Assembly (NCBI GenBank): GCA_900539035.1
Contig: UQAU01000046.1
Coordinates: forward strand, 1-10,497
Reading direction: 5' to 3'
Source: an uncultured Collinsella sp.
GTDB lineage: Bacteria; Actinomycetota; Coriobacteriia; Coriobacteriales; Coriobacteriaceae
DNA length: 10,497 nt
The notes under the pieces: generated by a model
Database searches by the model: none
What the model was told of the DNA's origin: nothing
The model's input: the letters and a program-made list of their open reading frames with translations, nothing else
In this document: in pieces, positions 1 through 6,120 of the stretch
Position numbering within the stretch: the stretch's first letter is position 1
Layout of the letters: every line of letters begins with the position of its first letter
Made by a program: the position numbers and the translations under genes

Positions 1-79
1 CGCACCCGAACGGGCACAAGGGTGCTTAAGGCCGACTTAATCACCCACGCTTGTTGTGTGTGGCGTGTGTCGCCTCGGG

Positions 80-85
80 CATAAT
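80..85 (+). promoter_or_regulatory. Candidate -10 box for the VanR-like operon
   Basis: CATAAT lies 20 nt before the first start codon and matches the bacterial -10 consensus at five of six bases. No convincing -35 hexamer sits 16-18 bp upstream; that space is taken by GT-rich sequence containing a 9-bp-period direct repeat (GTGTGTGGC at 56-64, GTGTGTCGC at 65-73). The promoter may therefore be activator-dependent, with the regulator itself a possible activator. This is inference from position only. A good ribosome-binding site, GAGAGGAG, follows at 93-100. Confidence 0.35.
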
Positions 86-105
86 GGAGCGCGAGAGGAG
101 CACGC

Positions 106-801
106 ATGAACGAGCGCATACTGGTAGTTGATGACGAGAAGGCCATTGCCGACCTAGTGGGCATCTACCTTACAAAAGAAGGCTTTGACGTCCAGATTGC
201 CTATAGCGGGGCCGATGCTGCCAAGGCAATCTTGGAGCAGGAGTTCGATCTGGCGCTGCTGGATGTCATGCTGCCCGATATCGATGGCTTTGAGCTGCTG
301 CGTACGATCCGTTCCAGCCATACCTATCCCGTGATCATGCTGACGGCGCGCGATGCCCAGCAAGACAAGATCGAGGGCCTTTCGCTTGGCGCGGACGATT
401 ACGTGGTCAAGCCGTTCCGCCCGCTGGAACTCATCGCGCGCGTGCACGCTCAGCTTCGCCGCTACACCAGCTACGGTAGCCGTGCACAGGCGGCCGAGTC
501 GCTGACCATTCAGCTCGACGGCTTGGAGATCAACCGCGATGCTCGTTCCGTGACAGTGGACGGTTCACCGGTTCGCCTCACGCCCACCGAGTATTCAATC
601 TTGCTGTATCTGGTCGAGCATCGCGGCAGCGTGGCGGCCGTGGAGGACCTGTTCCGCGCGGTGTGGAACGAGGACTTTATGCCCGGCTCCAACAATACGG
701 TGATGGTGCATATTCGCCACTTGCGCGAAAAGATCGGCGACGACGCACAAAAGCCACGCTTTATCAAAAACGTCTGGGGCGTCGGCTACATAATCGAATA
801 A
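106..801 (+). CDS. VanR-like OmpR-family response regulator
   Basis: This is a 231-residue DNA-binding response regulator, the output half of a two-component system with the next gene. The receiver domain (about 4-115) shows the acidic pair D9/D10, phospho-acceptor D53 in the LLDVMLP strand, T80 and K102 (VKPFRPLEL). A linker leads to a winged-helix DNA-binding domain (about 135-231) ending in the VWGVGYII wing typical of OmpR/PhoB proteins. From memory, the receiver core (GADDYVVKPFRPLELIAR) and the effector motifs (LTPTEYSIL, VHIRHLREKI) resemble VanR of glycopeptide-resistance clusters more than PhoP. The ATG at 106 has GAGAGGAG 5 nt upstream. No vanHAX-type resistance genes lie in the window, so a role in sensing cell-wall or envelope state is a safer inference than vancomycin resistance. 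It probably forms an operon with the kinase, 26 nt downstream. Confidence 0.9.
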   Translation: MNERILVVDDEKAIADLVGIYLTKEGFDVQIAYSGADAAKAILEQEFDLALLDVMLPDIDGFELLRTIRSSHTYPVIMLTARDAQQDKIEGLSLGADDYVVKPFRPLELIARVHAQLRRYTSYGSRAQAAESLTIQLDGLEINRDARSVTVDGSPVRLTPTEYSILLYLVEHRGSVAAVEDLFRAVWNEDFMPGSNNTVMVHIRHLREKIGDDAQKPRFIKNVWGVGYIIE

Positions 802-827
802 CGCTTTTCGCTTGTGAGGATCTTGAT

Positions 828-2066
828 ATGACAAAAGACGATAGACAAGCGTTCGAGGTGCCCGATCGACTCTTTGAATACGTGAGGTCGGTCGTCGACA
901 ATCGCGCGCTTGCAACGGTGCTGCTCTTTTTGCTGACCCTGCTGCTGATTGGCATCGATAACATCGCTGGAATCTTGGCGGTGCTGCTTGTCGGCTTTTT
1001 GCTGATCGATCGATTTGAGATCGTGCGCCGCTGCGTGGTGATTGGCGGCGCCGCGTGGGCCATGACGTTGGCGATCGGCGCCATGGCGCTCGGCGGCTTC
1101 GAAGGGCCGGTGCTGTTCGATGCCGGCTTTGTATTCAACATGCTTGGCTTTGTGCTGGCACTTGCCGTGTGCGTGCTGTTCTTGTGCGGCCGCGCCCTGT
1201 ACTACCAGGGCTACGAGCAGGGCGAGCAGCATGCCGATTGTGTGCTGGCCGCTCGTATTCAAGATCGCCTGATCGATCACCCCGACACCTGGGACAACAT
1301 TGACGGCGACTTCTTGGAGGTCGAGGGCGCCCTTAACCGCGTGCGTGACCGTGAGCGCAAGGTGCAGCAAGCTCTGCGTGACGAGTCGCATCGCAAGGAC
1401 GATCTGGTCACGTACTTGGCGCATGACCTACGCACCCCGCTTGCCAGTGTGGTGGGCTATCTTTCGCTGCTGCAAGAGGCTCCTGAGTTGCCAGTTGAGC
1501 AACGTGCGCGCTTTACGGGCGTGGCACTCGACAAGGCCCACCGGCTCGATGCGCTCATCGAGGAGTTCTTCGATATCACGCGCTTTGACTTCCACGATAT
1601 CGTGCTCACGCGCGGCTATGTTGATCTGGGGTTGCTGCTGGCTCAGGTGGCTGACGAGTTCTATCCCATCCTCAACGAGCAGCATAAGGAAGCCCAAGTT
1701 GATATTCGCGAGGACCTGACGGTGCTCGTGGATGGCGACAAGATGGCTCGCGTGTTCAACAACATCATGAAAAACGCCGTCGCCTATAGCTATGAGGGCT
1801 CGACTATCACGATTGAGGCCGGGCGCCAAGACGATGGCGGCGTGCGCGTGCGCTTTATCAATCAGGGCGATCCTATCCCTGCGGCTAAGCTCAAGGTGAT
1901 CTTTGAGAAGTTCTATCGCCTGGATGCGGCGCGTGCGACCAATCGCGGTGGTGCCGGTCTGGGCCTTGCTATTGCCAAGGAGATCATCGCGGCACACGGC
2001 GGTACCGTTGCATGTGAATCGACGCCCGAACACACGATATTCACCATCGAGCTGCCCGCCGCATAG
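828..2066 (+). CDS. VanS-like membrane sensor histidine kinase
   Basis: This 412-residue kinase is the likely partner of the preceding regulator. The ATG at 828 is chosen because GAGGA at 816-820 gives a proper ribosome-binding site; the frame is open further upstream but only inside the regulator gene. The N-terminus has four probable membrane helices (about 27-43, 46-61, 69-88, 101-120) with very short loops, so no real extracellular sensor domain. A cytoplasmic helix leads to the dimerisation/phosphoacceptor region with H199 (YLAHDLRTPLASVVGY), then the ATPase domain: N box NNIMKN 311-316, F box FEKFYRLD 359-366 and G2 box GGAGLGLA 374-381. The usual DxG of the G1 box is replaced by NQG (345-347); VanS proteins as I recall them also carry N-x-G here, so this looks like a family trait, not decay. 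The VanS-like stretch extends through the segment after the H box (LIEEFFDITRF). The signal sensed is unknown; a membrane or lipid-linked ligand is possible. Confidence 0.9.
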   Translation: MTKDDRQAFEVPDRLFEYVRSVVDNRALATVLLFLLTLLLIGIDNIAGILAVLLVGFLLIDRFEIVRRCVVIGGAAWAMTLAIGAMALGGFEGPVLFDAGFVFNMLGFVLALAVCVLFLCGRALYYQGYEQGEQHADCVLAARIQDRLIDHPDTWDNIDGDFLEVEGALNRVRDRERKVQQALRDESHRKDDLVTYLAHDLRTPLASVVGYLSLLQEAPELPVEQRARFTGVALDKAHRLDALIEEFFDITRFDFHDIVLTRGYVDLGLLLAQVADEFYPILNEQHKEAQVDIREDLTVLVDGDKMARVFNNIMKNAVAYSYEGSTITIEAGRQDDGGVRVRFINQGDPIPAAKLKVIFEKFYRLDAARATNRGGAGLGLAIAKEIIAAHGGTVACESTPEHTIFTIELPAA

Positions 2067-2077
2067 CCAGCGTGCCC

Positions 2078-2094
2078 TTACAAACACTTGACAA
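2078..2094 (+). promoter_or_regulatory. Candidate Pho box / promoter region of pstB
   Basis: TTACAA (2078-2083) and TGACAA (2089-2094) are direct repeats matching at five of six bases with an 11-bp period, the spacing expected for PhoB/PhoP-type regulators binding one DNA face. They sit about 75-90 bp before pstB. TTGACA (2088-2093) overlaps the second repeat and is a perfect -35 hexamer, but the only -10-like hexamer near the right distance is weak (TATGAG at 2109-2114, 15-bp spacer). Because pstB genes are classically under phosphate control and a PhoP/PhoR pair follows, a Pho box is plausible. Only two repeats are seen. Confidence 0.35.
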
Positions 2095-2169
2095 TGCGCT
2101 CACGTGCATATGAGCCGCGATTTCTACTATCGATACTGCTGAATTGATATCGATGTGGAGGTATGCGGT

Positions 2170-3045
2170 ATGACGGCTGCTGCGGCTGTGGAGCCCACGG
2201 AGCTTGAAGAACTCATGAAAGCGCAGGCCGAGGCCGCGCACGAGCGCGAGGTTGGGGATGCGACTCGCCCCACGGCAGAGGATCTTGCCGCCTCGCCGAC
2301 GCGCATCGATGTCGAAGGCCTCGACCTGTTCTATGGCGACCATCATGCGCTCAAGGACGTGAATATCAAGATCCGCGACAAGCAGATTACCTCGTTTATC
2401 GGTCCATCGGGCTGCGGAAAGTCCACGTTGCTGCGCTGCTTTAACCGCATGAACGACGGCATCAAGGATTGCCGCATCGAGGGCAAGATTGCGCTCGATG
2501 GTCAAGATATCCTGGGCGATTACGACATCTGCCGTTTGCGCCAGCGCGTGGGCATGGTGTTCCAGCGCCCCAACCCGTTTCCCATGAGCATCTACGACAA
2601 CGTCGCGTATGGTCCGCGCGGCATGGGCGTGCGCGATCGCGCCGTGCTCGACGAGCTGGTCGAAGACTCCCTGCGTCGCGCTGCCCTGTGGGACGAAGTC
2701 AAGGACAAGCTCAAGGAATCGGGTCTGGGTCTTTCGGGCGGCCAGCAGCAGCGTCTGTGCATCGCCCGTGCGCTGGCCGTGCAGCCCGACATTCTGCTGA
2801 TGGACGAGCCGACCTCGGCACTCGACCCTGTGTCGACGCTCGTGGTGGAGCAGCTTGCCTGCGAGCTCAAGGAGACCTGCACGCTGGTGGTCGTGACGCA
2901 CAACATGCAGCAGGCCGCGCGTATTTCCGATTCGGTCGCATTCTTTTTGCTAGGTGAGCTGGTGGAGCACGCGCCTACCGCGCAACTCTTCAAGAATCCG
3001 TCCGATCCGCGCACGGCGGATTATTTGACGGGGCGTTTTGGCTGA
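2170..3045 (+). CDS. pstB: Phosphate ABC transporter ATP-binding protein PstB
   Basis: PstB is the cytoplasmic ATPase that powers phosphate import through the PstCA channel with the binding protein PstS. The 291-residue product has every ABC motif: Walker A GPSGCGKST 78-86, Q-loop Q132 in the PstB-type segment VFQRPNPFPMSIYDNV, signature LSGGQQQR 188-195, Walker B ILLMDEP 208-214, and switch H244 (VVTHNMQQAAR). RxADYLTGRFG at the end is also PstB-like. A 45-residue N-terminal stretch rich in Ala and Glu precedes the ATPase fold and is longer than in most PstB proteins. The ATG at 2170 is preferred over an in-frame GTG at 2155 because TGGAGG at 2156-2161 is a strong ribosome-binding site with 8-nt spacing. 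The gene stands alone: pstS, pstC, pstA and phoU are not in the window, although a phosphate-type two-component system follows. It may be transcribed from its own promoter region at 2067-2155. Confidence 0.95.
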   Translation: MTAAAAVEPTELEELMKAQAEAAHEREVGDATRPTAEDLAASPTRIDVEGLDLFYGDHHALKDVNIKIRDKQITSFIGPSGCGKSTLLRCFNRMNDGIKDCRIEGKIALDGQDILGDYDICRLRQRVGMVFQRPNPFPMSIYDNVAYGPRGMGVRDRAVLDELVEDSLRRAALWDEVKDKLKESGLGLSGGQQQRLCIARALAVQPDILLMDEPTSALDPVSTLVVEQLACELKETCTLVVVTHNMQQAARISDSVAFFLLGELVEHAPTAQLFKNPSDPRTADYLTGRFG

Positions 3046-3055
3046 TACCATCTAG

Positions 3056-3069
3056 TAAAGGTACCTTTA
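3056..3069. promoter_or_regulatory. 14-bp perfect palindrome before phoP, candidate operator
   Basis: TAAAGGTACCTTTA is a perfect inverted repeat lying between the pstB stop and the phoP start. A -10-like hexamer, TAAGAT, follows at 3074-3079, so the palindrome would fall in the spacer of a phoP promoter, a classic position for a dimeric repressor. It does not resemble a Pho box, which is a direct repeat. As RNA it could form only a weak 5-bp hairpin with a four-base loop and no U tract, so a terminator is unlikely. Confidence 0.4.
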
Positions 3070-3109
3070 GGGTTAAGATGCGGTCATGCCGGCCGCAAAG
3101 GGGTTCAAC

Positions 3110-3838
3110 ATGATCTATTACGTCGAGGACGATGACAACATCAGGGATTTGACGGTCTATGCGCTGCGCAAGCAGGGGATTGAGGCCGAAGGCTTTTCGT
3201 GCGACGGTGAATTTAAGGCCGCCGTGGCGCGACGGGTACCCGATGCCGTCCTGCTCGACATCATGCTGCCCGATACCGATGGCTTGGCGATTATGCGCCG
3301 CCTGCGTGCCGATCGCCTGACGGCGACGGTGCCCATCATGATGCTTACCGCCAAGGACACCGAGCTCGACAAGGTGATGGCGCTCGATGGCGGTGCCGAC
3401 GATTACCTGACTAAGCCGTTTTCGCTCATGGAACTCGCCAGCCGTTGCCGTGCGCTGCTGCGCCGCGGCGGCATGGTCAAGCAGGCGAGCGATGTGCTCA
3501 GCGTGGGCGACATTGTGCTCTCGCCCAGCCATCGCGAGGTGACCGTTGCCGGCGAGCCGCTTAAGCTCACCCTGCGCGAGTTCGACCTGCTCGAGTACCT
3601 CATGCGCAAGCCCGGCGTGGTCTTTACCCGCGAGTCGTTGCTGCAGAGCGTGTGGGGCTGGGACTTCGACGGCGGTTCGCGCACCGTTGACGTGCACGTG
3701 CAGACGCTTCGCCAAAAACTGGGCGAGCATGCCAGCGCCATCGAGACCGTGCGCGGCGTGGGCTACCGCTTGGCCGAGCCTTCTGCCGGTGATGGTGCCG
3801 AAGGTGACGACACCGCGGCCACCGCATCGGAGGAGTAA
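3110..3838 (+). CDS. phoP: PhoP/PhoB-type response regulator
   Basis: This 242-residue OmpR-family regulator is the DNA-binding half of a second two-component system. The receiver domain has D7/D8, phospho-acceptor D50 (VLLDIMLPDTDG), T80 and K102 (YLTKPFSLMELASR). The winged-helix domain (about 135-222) contains LTLREFDLLEYL, VWGWDFDGGSRTVDVHV and the terminal RGVGYRL. An acidic, Ala/Asp/Glu-rich tail (223-242) follows, which is dispensable in most relatives. The ATG at 3110 is preferred because AAAGGGG at 3097-3103 is a good ribosome-binding site and the protein then starts directly at the first receiver strand (MIYYVEDD). An ATG at 3086 in the same frame would add eight residues and could serve a leaderless transcript. 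The assignment to phosphate control rests on pstB immediately upstream and the kinase immediately downstream; the receiver and effector alone only prove the OmpR family. Confidence 0.88.
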   Translation: MIYYVEDDDNIRDLTVYALRKQGIEAEGFSCDGEFKAAVARRVPDAVLLDIMLPDTDGLAIMRRLRADRLTATVPIMMLTAKDTELDKVMALDGGADDYLTKPFSLMELASRCRALLRRGGMVKQASDVLSVGDIVLSPSHREVTVAGEPLKLTLREFDLLEYLMRKPGVVFTRESLLQSVWGWDFDGGSRTVDVHVQTLRQKLGEHASAIETVRGVGYRLAEPSAGDGAEGDDTAATASEE

Positions 3839-3841
3839 CCC

Positions 3842-5266
3842 GTGGTCTTCGCCCCCCAGGGAAAACATACGCTGTCGCACCGCGTTTTTGTGACGATCTT
3901 TGTCTGCGCCATGGCGGTTATCGTGGCGTTTACGGTGCTGGGTGCGTTCTTTGTGCAAAACACCTTGGCGGATGCCACGAGTGCCAATCTGGCGCAGGAA
4001 ACCGAGCTCATTGCTGCCGCCCTCGACGAGCAGCAGGAGCCCATCCCGTTCTTGCGTAGCCTCGATCGCGAGGACTTGCGCATCACGCTGATTAACAAGG
4101 ATGGATCGGTTGCCTACGACAACGAGGCGTCGCCTTCCACACTGCCCAACCATGGCGATCGCCCCGAGGTCATCGAGGCCTTTGAGAGTGGTTTGGGTTC
4201 CGCGGAGCGCGCAAGCTCTACGCTCGACGAGATTATGCTGTATCGCGCCGTCGCCCTTGATAACGGCCAGGTTGTCCGCTTGGCGCAGGCCCAGCCTGGC
4301 GTTGCGGCGATTTTGCTGTCGATGGTGGCGCCGATGCTACTTATCGCAGCAGCGGGTGCGGTACTCTCGTTTTTTATGGCGCGCCGCGAGTCCCGTGCCA
4401 TCATCGCGCCGTTGCAAGAGGTGGATTTGGACCACCCACGCCGTAGCTATGAGCACGCCTATGCCGAGATGGTCCCCATGCTTGAGCGTATCGAGTCGCA
4501 GCGCCAGGAACTCAAGCGCCAAATGGCGGTGCTAGCGGACAACGACCGTATGCGCCGCGAGTTCACGGCGAATATCACCCATGAGCTCAAGACGCCGCTT
4601 ACGGCGATTTCGGGCTATGCCGAGCTCATTGCAAACGGCATGGTCGAGGGCGAGGACGACCTGCGCAACTTTGGTGGTCGCATCTATCGTGAGGCGGGCC
4701 GCTTGGCAGCGCTTGTCAACGACATCCTTACGCTGTCTAACTTGGACGAGGCCGAGCGTGCAACTGAGAGCGAGGCGGTGCCCATTGGGTCCACGGAGCC
4801 TATTGAGCTCTCGCGTGCCATCTGCGCGGTTGAGCAGCGTCTTGAACAGGTCGCCCGTCAGGCGAATGTGACGATAAGCCATGAGACCAAGCCTGTGGTC
4901 ATCGAAGGCGTGTCGCGCTTGATCGACGAGCTCATCTATAATTTGGCAAGCAACGCCATCCGCTACAATCGACCCGGCGGTACGGTTACGCTGCAGTGCG
5001 GCACCAACGACGAAGGCCATCCGTTCCTCGCGGTCGCCGACACGGGAATCGGTATCGCGCCTGAAGAACAGGGCAAGGTATTTGAGCGGTTCTATCGCGT
5101 GGACAAGAGTAGGTCCAAGGCACGCGGCGGAACCGGTCTGGGGCTTGCCATTGTCAAGCATGCGGCCCTGTATCATCACGCCACGCTCGATCTGTCGAGC
5201 GAGTTGGGCGTGGGAACCACCATTACGGTGACGTTTCCCATACAGCAGGACGAGCCATTTGCATAG
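3842..5266 (+). CDS. phoR: PhoR-type membrane sensor histidine kinase
   Basis: This 474-residue kinase starts at GTG 3842, 3 nt after the phoP stop; GGAGGAG at 3829-3835 inside the end of phoP is its ribosome-binding site, so the pair is tightly coupled. Helix 1 (about 15-38) and helix 2 (about 154-179) flank an extracytoplasmic domain of some 115 residues. Its segments ITLINKDGSVAYDNE (81-95), NHGDRPEVIEAF (103-114) and RASSTLDEIMLYRAVAL (123-139) are typical of the PAS/Cache-like sensor of Gram-positive PhoR kinases. The cytoplasmic linker after helix 2 is a poor match to HAMP. H247 (THELKTPLTAISGYAELI) is the phospho-acceptor; the N box lies near 366-371, G1 is DTGIG 400-404, F box FERFYRVD 414-421 and G2 GGTGLGLA 429-436. 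All catalytic motifs are intact. The regulator it phosphorylates is almost certainly the preceding gene. A terminator closes the unit 26 nt downstream. Confidence 0.9.
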   Translation: MVFAPQGKHTLSHRVFVTIFVCAMAVIVAFTVLGAFFVQNTLADATSANLAQETELIAAALDEQQEPIPFLRSLDREDLRITLINKDGSVAYDNEASPSTLPNHGDRPEVIEAFESGLGSAERASSTLDEIMLYRAVALDNGQVVRLAQAQPGVAAILLSMVAPMLLIAAAGAVLSFFMARRESRAIIAPLQEVDLDHPRRSYEHAYAEMVPMLERIESQRQELKRQMAVLADNDRMRREFTANITHELKTPLTAISGYAELIANGMVEGEDDLRNFGGRIYREAGRLAALVNDILTLSNLDEAERATESEAVPIGSTEPIELSRAICAVEQRLEQVARQANVTISHETKPVVIEGVSRLIDELIYNLASNAIRYNRPGGTVTLQCGTNDEGHPFLAVADTGIGIAPEEQGKVFERFYRVDKSRSKARGGTGLGLAIVKHAALYHHATLDLSSELGVGTTITVTFPIQQDEPFA

Positions 5267-5291
5267 CGATACAACATAGATATTGATGTAG

Positions 5292-5334
5292 ACGCCGCAT
5301 CGGACTTTCTGGTGCGGCGTTGTTGTGCAATTTT
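5292..5334 (+). terminator. Intrinsic terminator after phoR
   Basis: A 10-bp stem pairs 5292-5301 with 5311-5320; eight pairs are perfect (ACGCCGCA with TGCGGCGT), followed by one T-G wobble and a C-G pair. The loop is nine bases (5302-5310). The downstream sequence TGTTGTGCAATTTT is only moderately T-rich. It lies 26 nt after the phoR stop and separates the phosphate module from the polysaccharide module. Confidence 0.75.
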
Positions 5335-5461
5335 ACGATTGCTTCCGACATTTTTACAGGAGAGCCTGTTTCTTATGTATAGAGTTTGGTCTCGGTAAAA
5401 AGATGCGATAACATACGGACAGTTTTGTCAATCCGAACTGGGGAAATGAAAGGCAAGCTGC
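5335..5461 (+). promoter_or_regulatory. Upstream and leader region of the polysaccharide module
   Basis: This AT-richer gap probably holds the promoter for the three cps-type genes. A possible pair is TTTACA (5353-5358) with TATGTA (5374-5379) or TATAGA (5378-5383), but spacings of 15 or 19 bp make either weak. A short inverted repeat ACAGG-AGAG-CCTGT occupies 5356-5369, overlapping the -35-like hexamer, and another, GACA-GTTT-TGTC, lies at 5418-5429 in the expected leader. The ribosome-binding site GAAAGG at 5448-5453 is 8 nt before the ATG. None of the hairpins has a T tract. Confidence 0.35.
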
Positions 5462-6118
5462 ATGACCCTTCTCGAACTGTTCCAGCTGCTGAAGAAGCAC
5501 CTTCAGCTGGTCATCACCCTTCCGGTGGTCTGCGCGATCGCCATGGGCATCGTGTCCTTCGTTGCGATGGACAACACCTATACCGCGACGACGAGCATGT
5601 ACATTCTCGCCAAGACCGACGATAGCGGTCAGATGAGCTACAACGATCTCTCGGCGAGCCAGATGCTTTCCAACGATATCGCCACGCTGCTGGATAGCGA
5701 TAGCGTTAAGAGCGGCGCCGCCAATGAACTGGGCCTCACCGATCTGGATGACTACAAGGTGTCTGTTTCCTCCGAGACCACCACGCGTGTCATTACGCTT
5801 TCGGTTACCGGCACCGATGCCAAGGAGACGGCTAAGGTCGCAAAGGCCATGGCCAGCTCGGTGAGTACGGTCGCTCAGAACGTCGGCGCTGCCCAGAGCA
5901 TCAACGTTATCGACGAGGCCAAGACCCCCGAAGCCCCCAGCGGCCCCAAGCGCACGCTGTATATTGCCGTCGCGTTCCTCGCCGGTATCTTTATCGCAGT
6001 TGCCTATGTCGTTTTGGCAGACATGCTCAATACCCGCATCCGCGGTGCCGAAGAGGCAGAAGAGCTCCTGGGCATTCCCGTTGTTGGCCGAATTCCGGCT
6101 ATGAAAGGTGGTAAATAG
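5462..6118 (+). CDS. cpsC: Polysaccharide co-polymerase / tyrosine-kinase activator (Wzz, CpsC/CapA type)
   Basis: This 218-residue membrane protein belongs to the Wzz/chain-length-determinant family, in the short form found where the kinase is a separate protein. It would set exopolysaccharide chain length and activate the tyrosine kinase encoded next. The layout is diagnostic: a short cytoplasmic start (MTLLELFQLLKKH), helix 1 (about 15-36), an extracellular domain beginning with the family motif YTATTSMYILAK (40-51), a proline-rich stretch just before helix 2 (P156, P159, P162), helix 2 (about 165-187), and a cytoplasmic tail (188-218) with the EEAEELLGIPVVGRIP segment that in CapA-type proteins contacts and activates the kinase. 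The ATG at 5462 has GAAAGG 8 nt upstream. The gene is separated by only 2 nt from the kinase gene, whose ribosome-binding site lies in its 3' end. Confidence 0.88.
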   Translation: MTLLELFQLLKKHLQLVITLPVVCAIAMGIVSFVAMDNTYTATTSMYILAKTDDSGQMSYNDLSASQMLSNDIATLLDSDSVKSGAANELGLTDLDDYKVSVSSETTTRVITLSVTGTDAKETAKVAKAMASSVSTVAQNVGAAQSINVIDEAKTPEAPSGPKRTLYIAVAFLAGIFIAVAYVVLADMLNTRIRGAEEAEELLGIPVVGRIPAMKGGK

Positions 6119-6120
6119 GC

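Noticed and set aside
2..25. Hairpin GCACCC...GGGTGC at the window start as terminator of an upstream gene
   Set aside because: Stem of only six pairs with a 12-base loop and no T tract; the upstream gene is outside the window.
345..347. Not applicable as DNA coordinates: loss of the DxG motif in the VanS-like kinase (residues 345-347) read as a dead kinase
   Set aside because: VanS proteins also carry N-x-G at this place and the other ATP-binding boxes are intact, so inactivation is not supported.
663..827. Longer form of the VanS-like kinase starting inside the regulator gene
   Set aside because: The extra residues are an out-of-frame reading of the regulator's DNA-binding domain; the ATG at 828 has a good ribosome-binding site.
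2155..2169. GTG start of pstB five codons upstream
   Set aside because: It would lie within the strong ribosome-binding site TGGAGG that serves the ATG at 2170.
2041..2901. Open frame on the - strand opposite pstB
   Set aside because: The opposite strand encodes complete PstB with all ABC motifs; this frame has no recognisable domain.
2990..4153. Long open frame on the - strand, 387 codons
   Set aside because: It lies opposite phoP and phoR, which have clear family motifs; its own product is His/Arg/Gly-rich with no recognisable domain.
5386..5625. Small + strand frame overlapping the start of the co-polymerase gene
   Set aside because: It begins at TTG without a ribosome-binding site and overlaps a well-supported gene in another frame.
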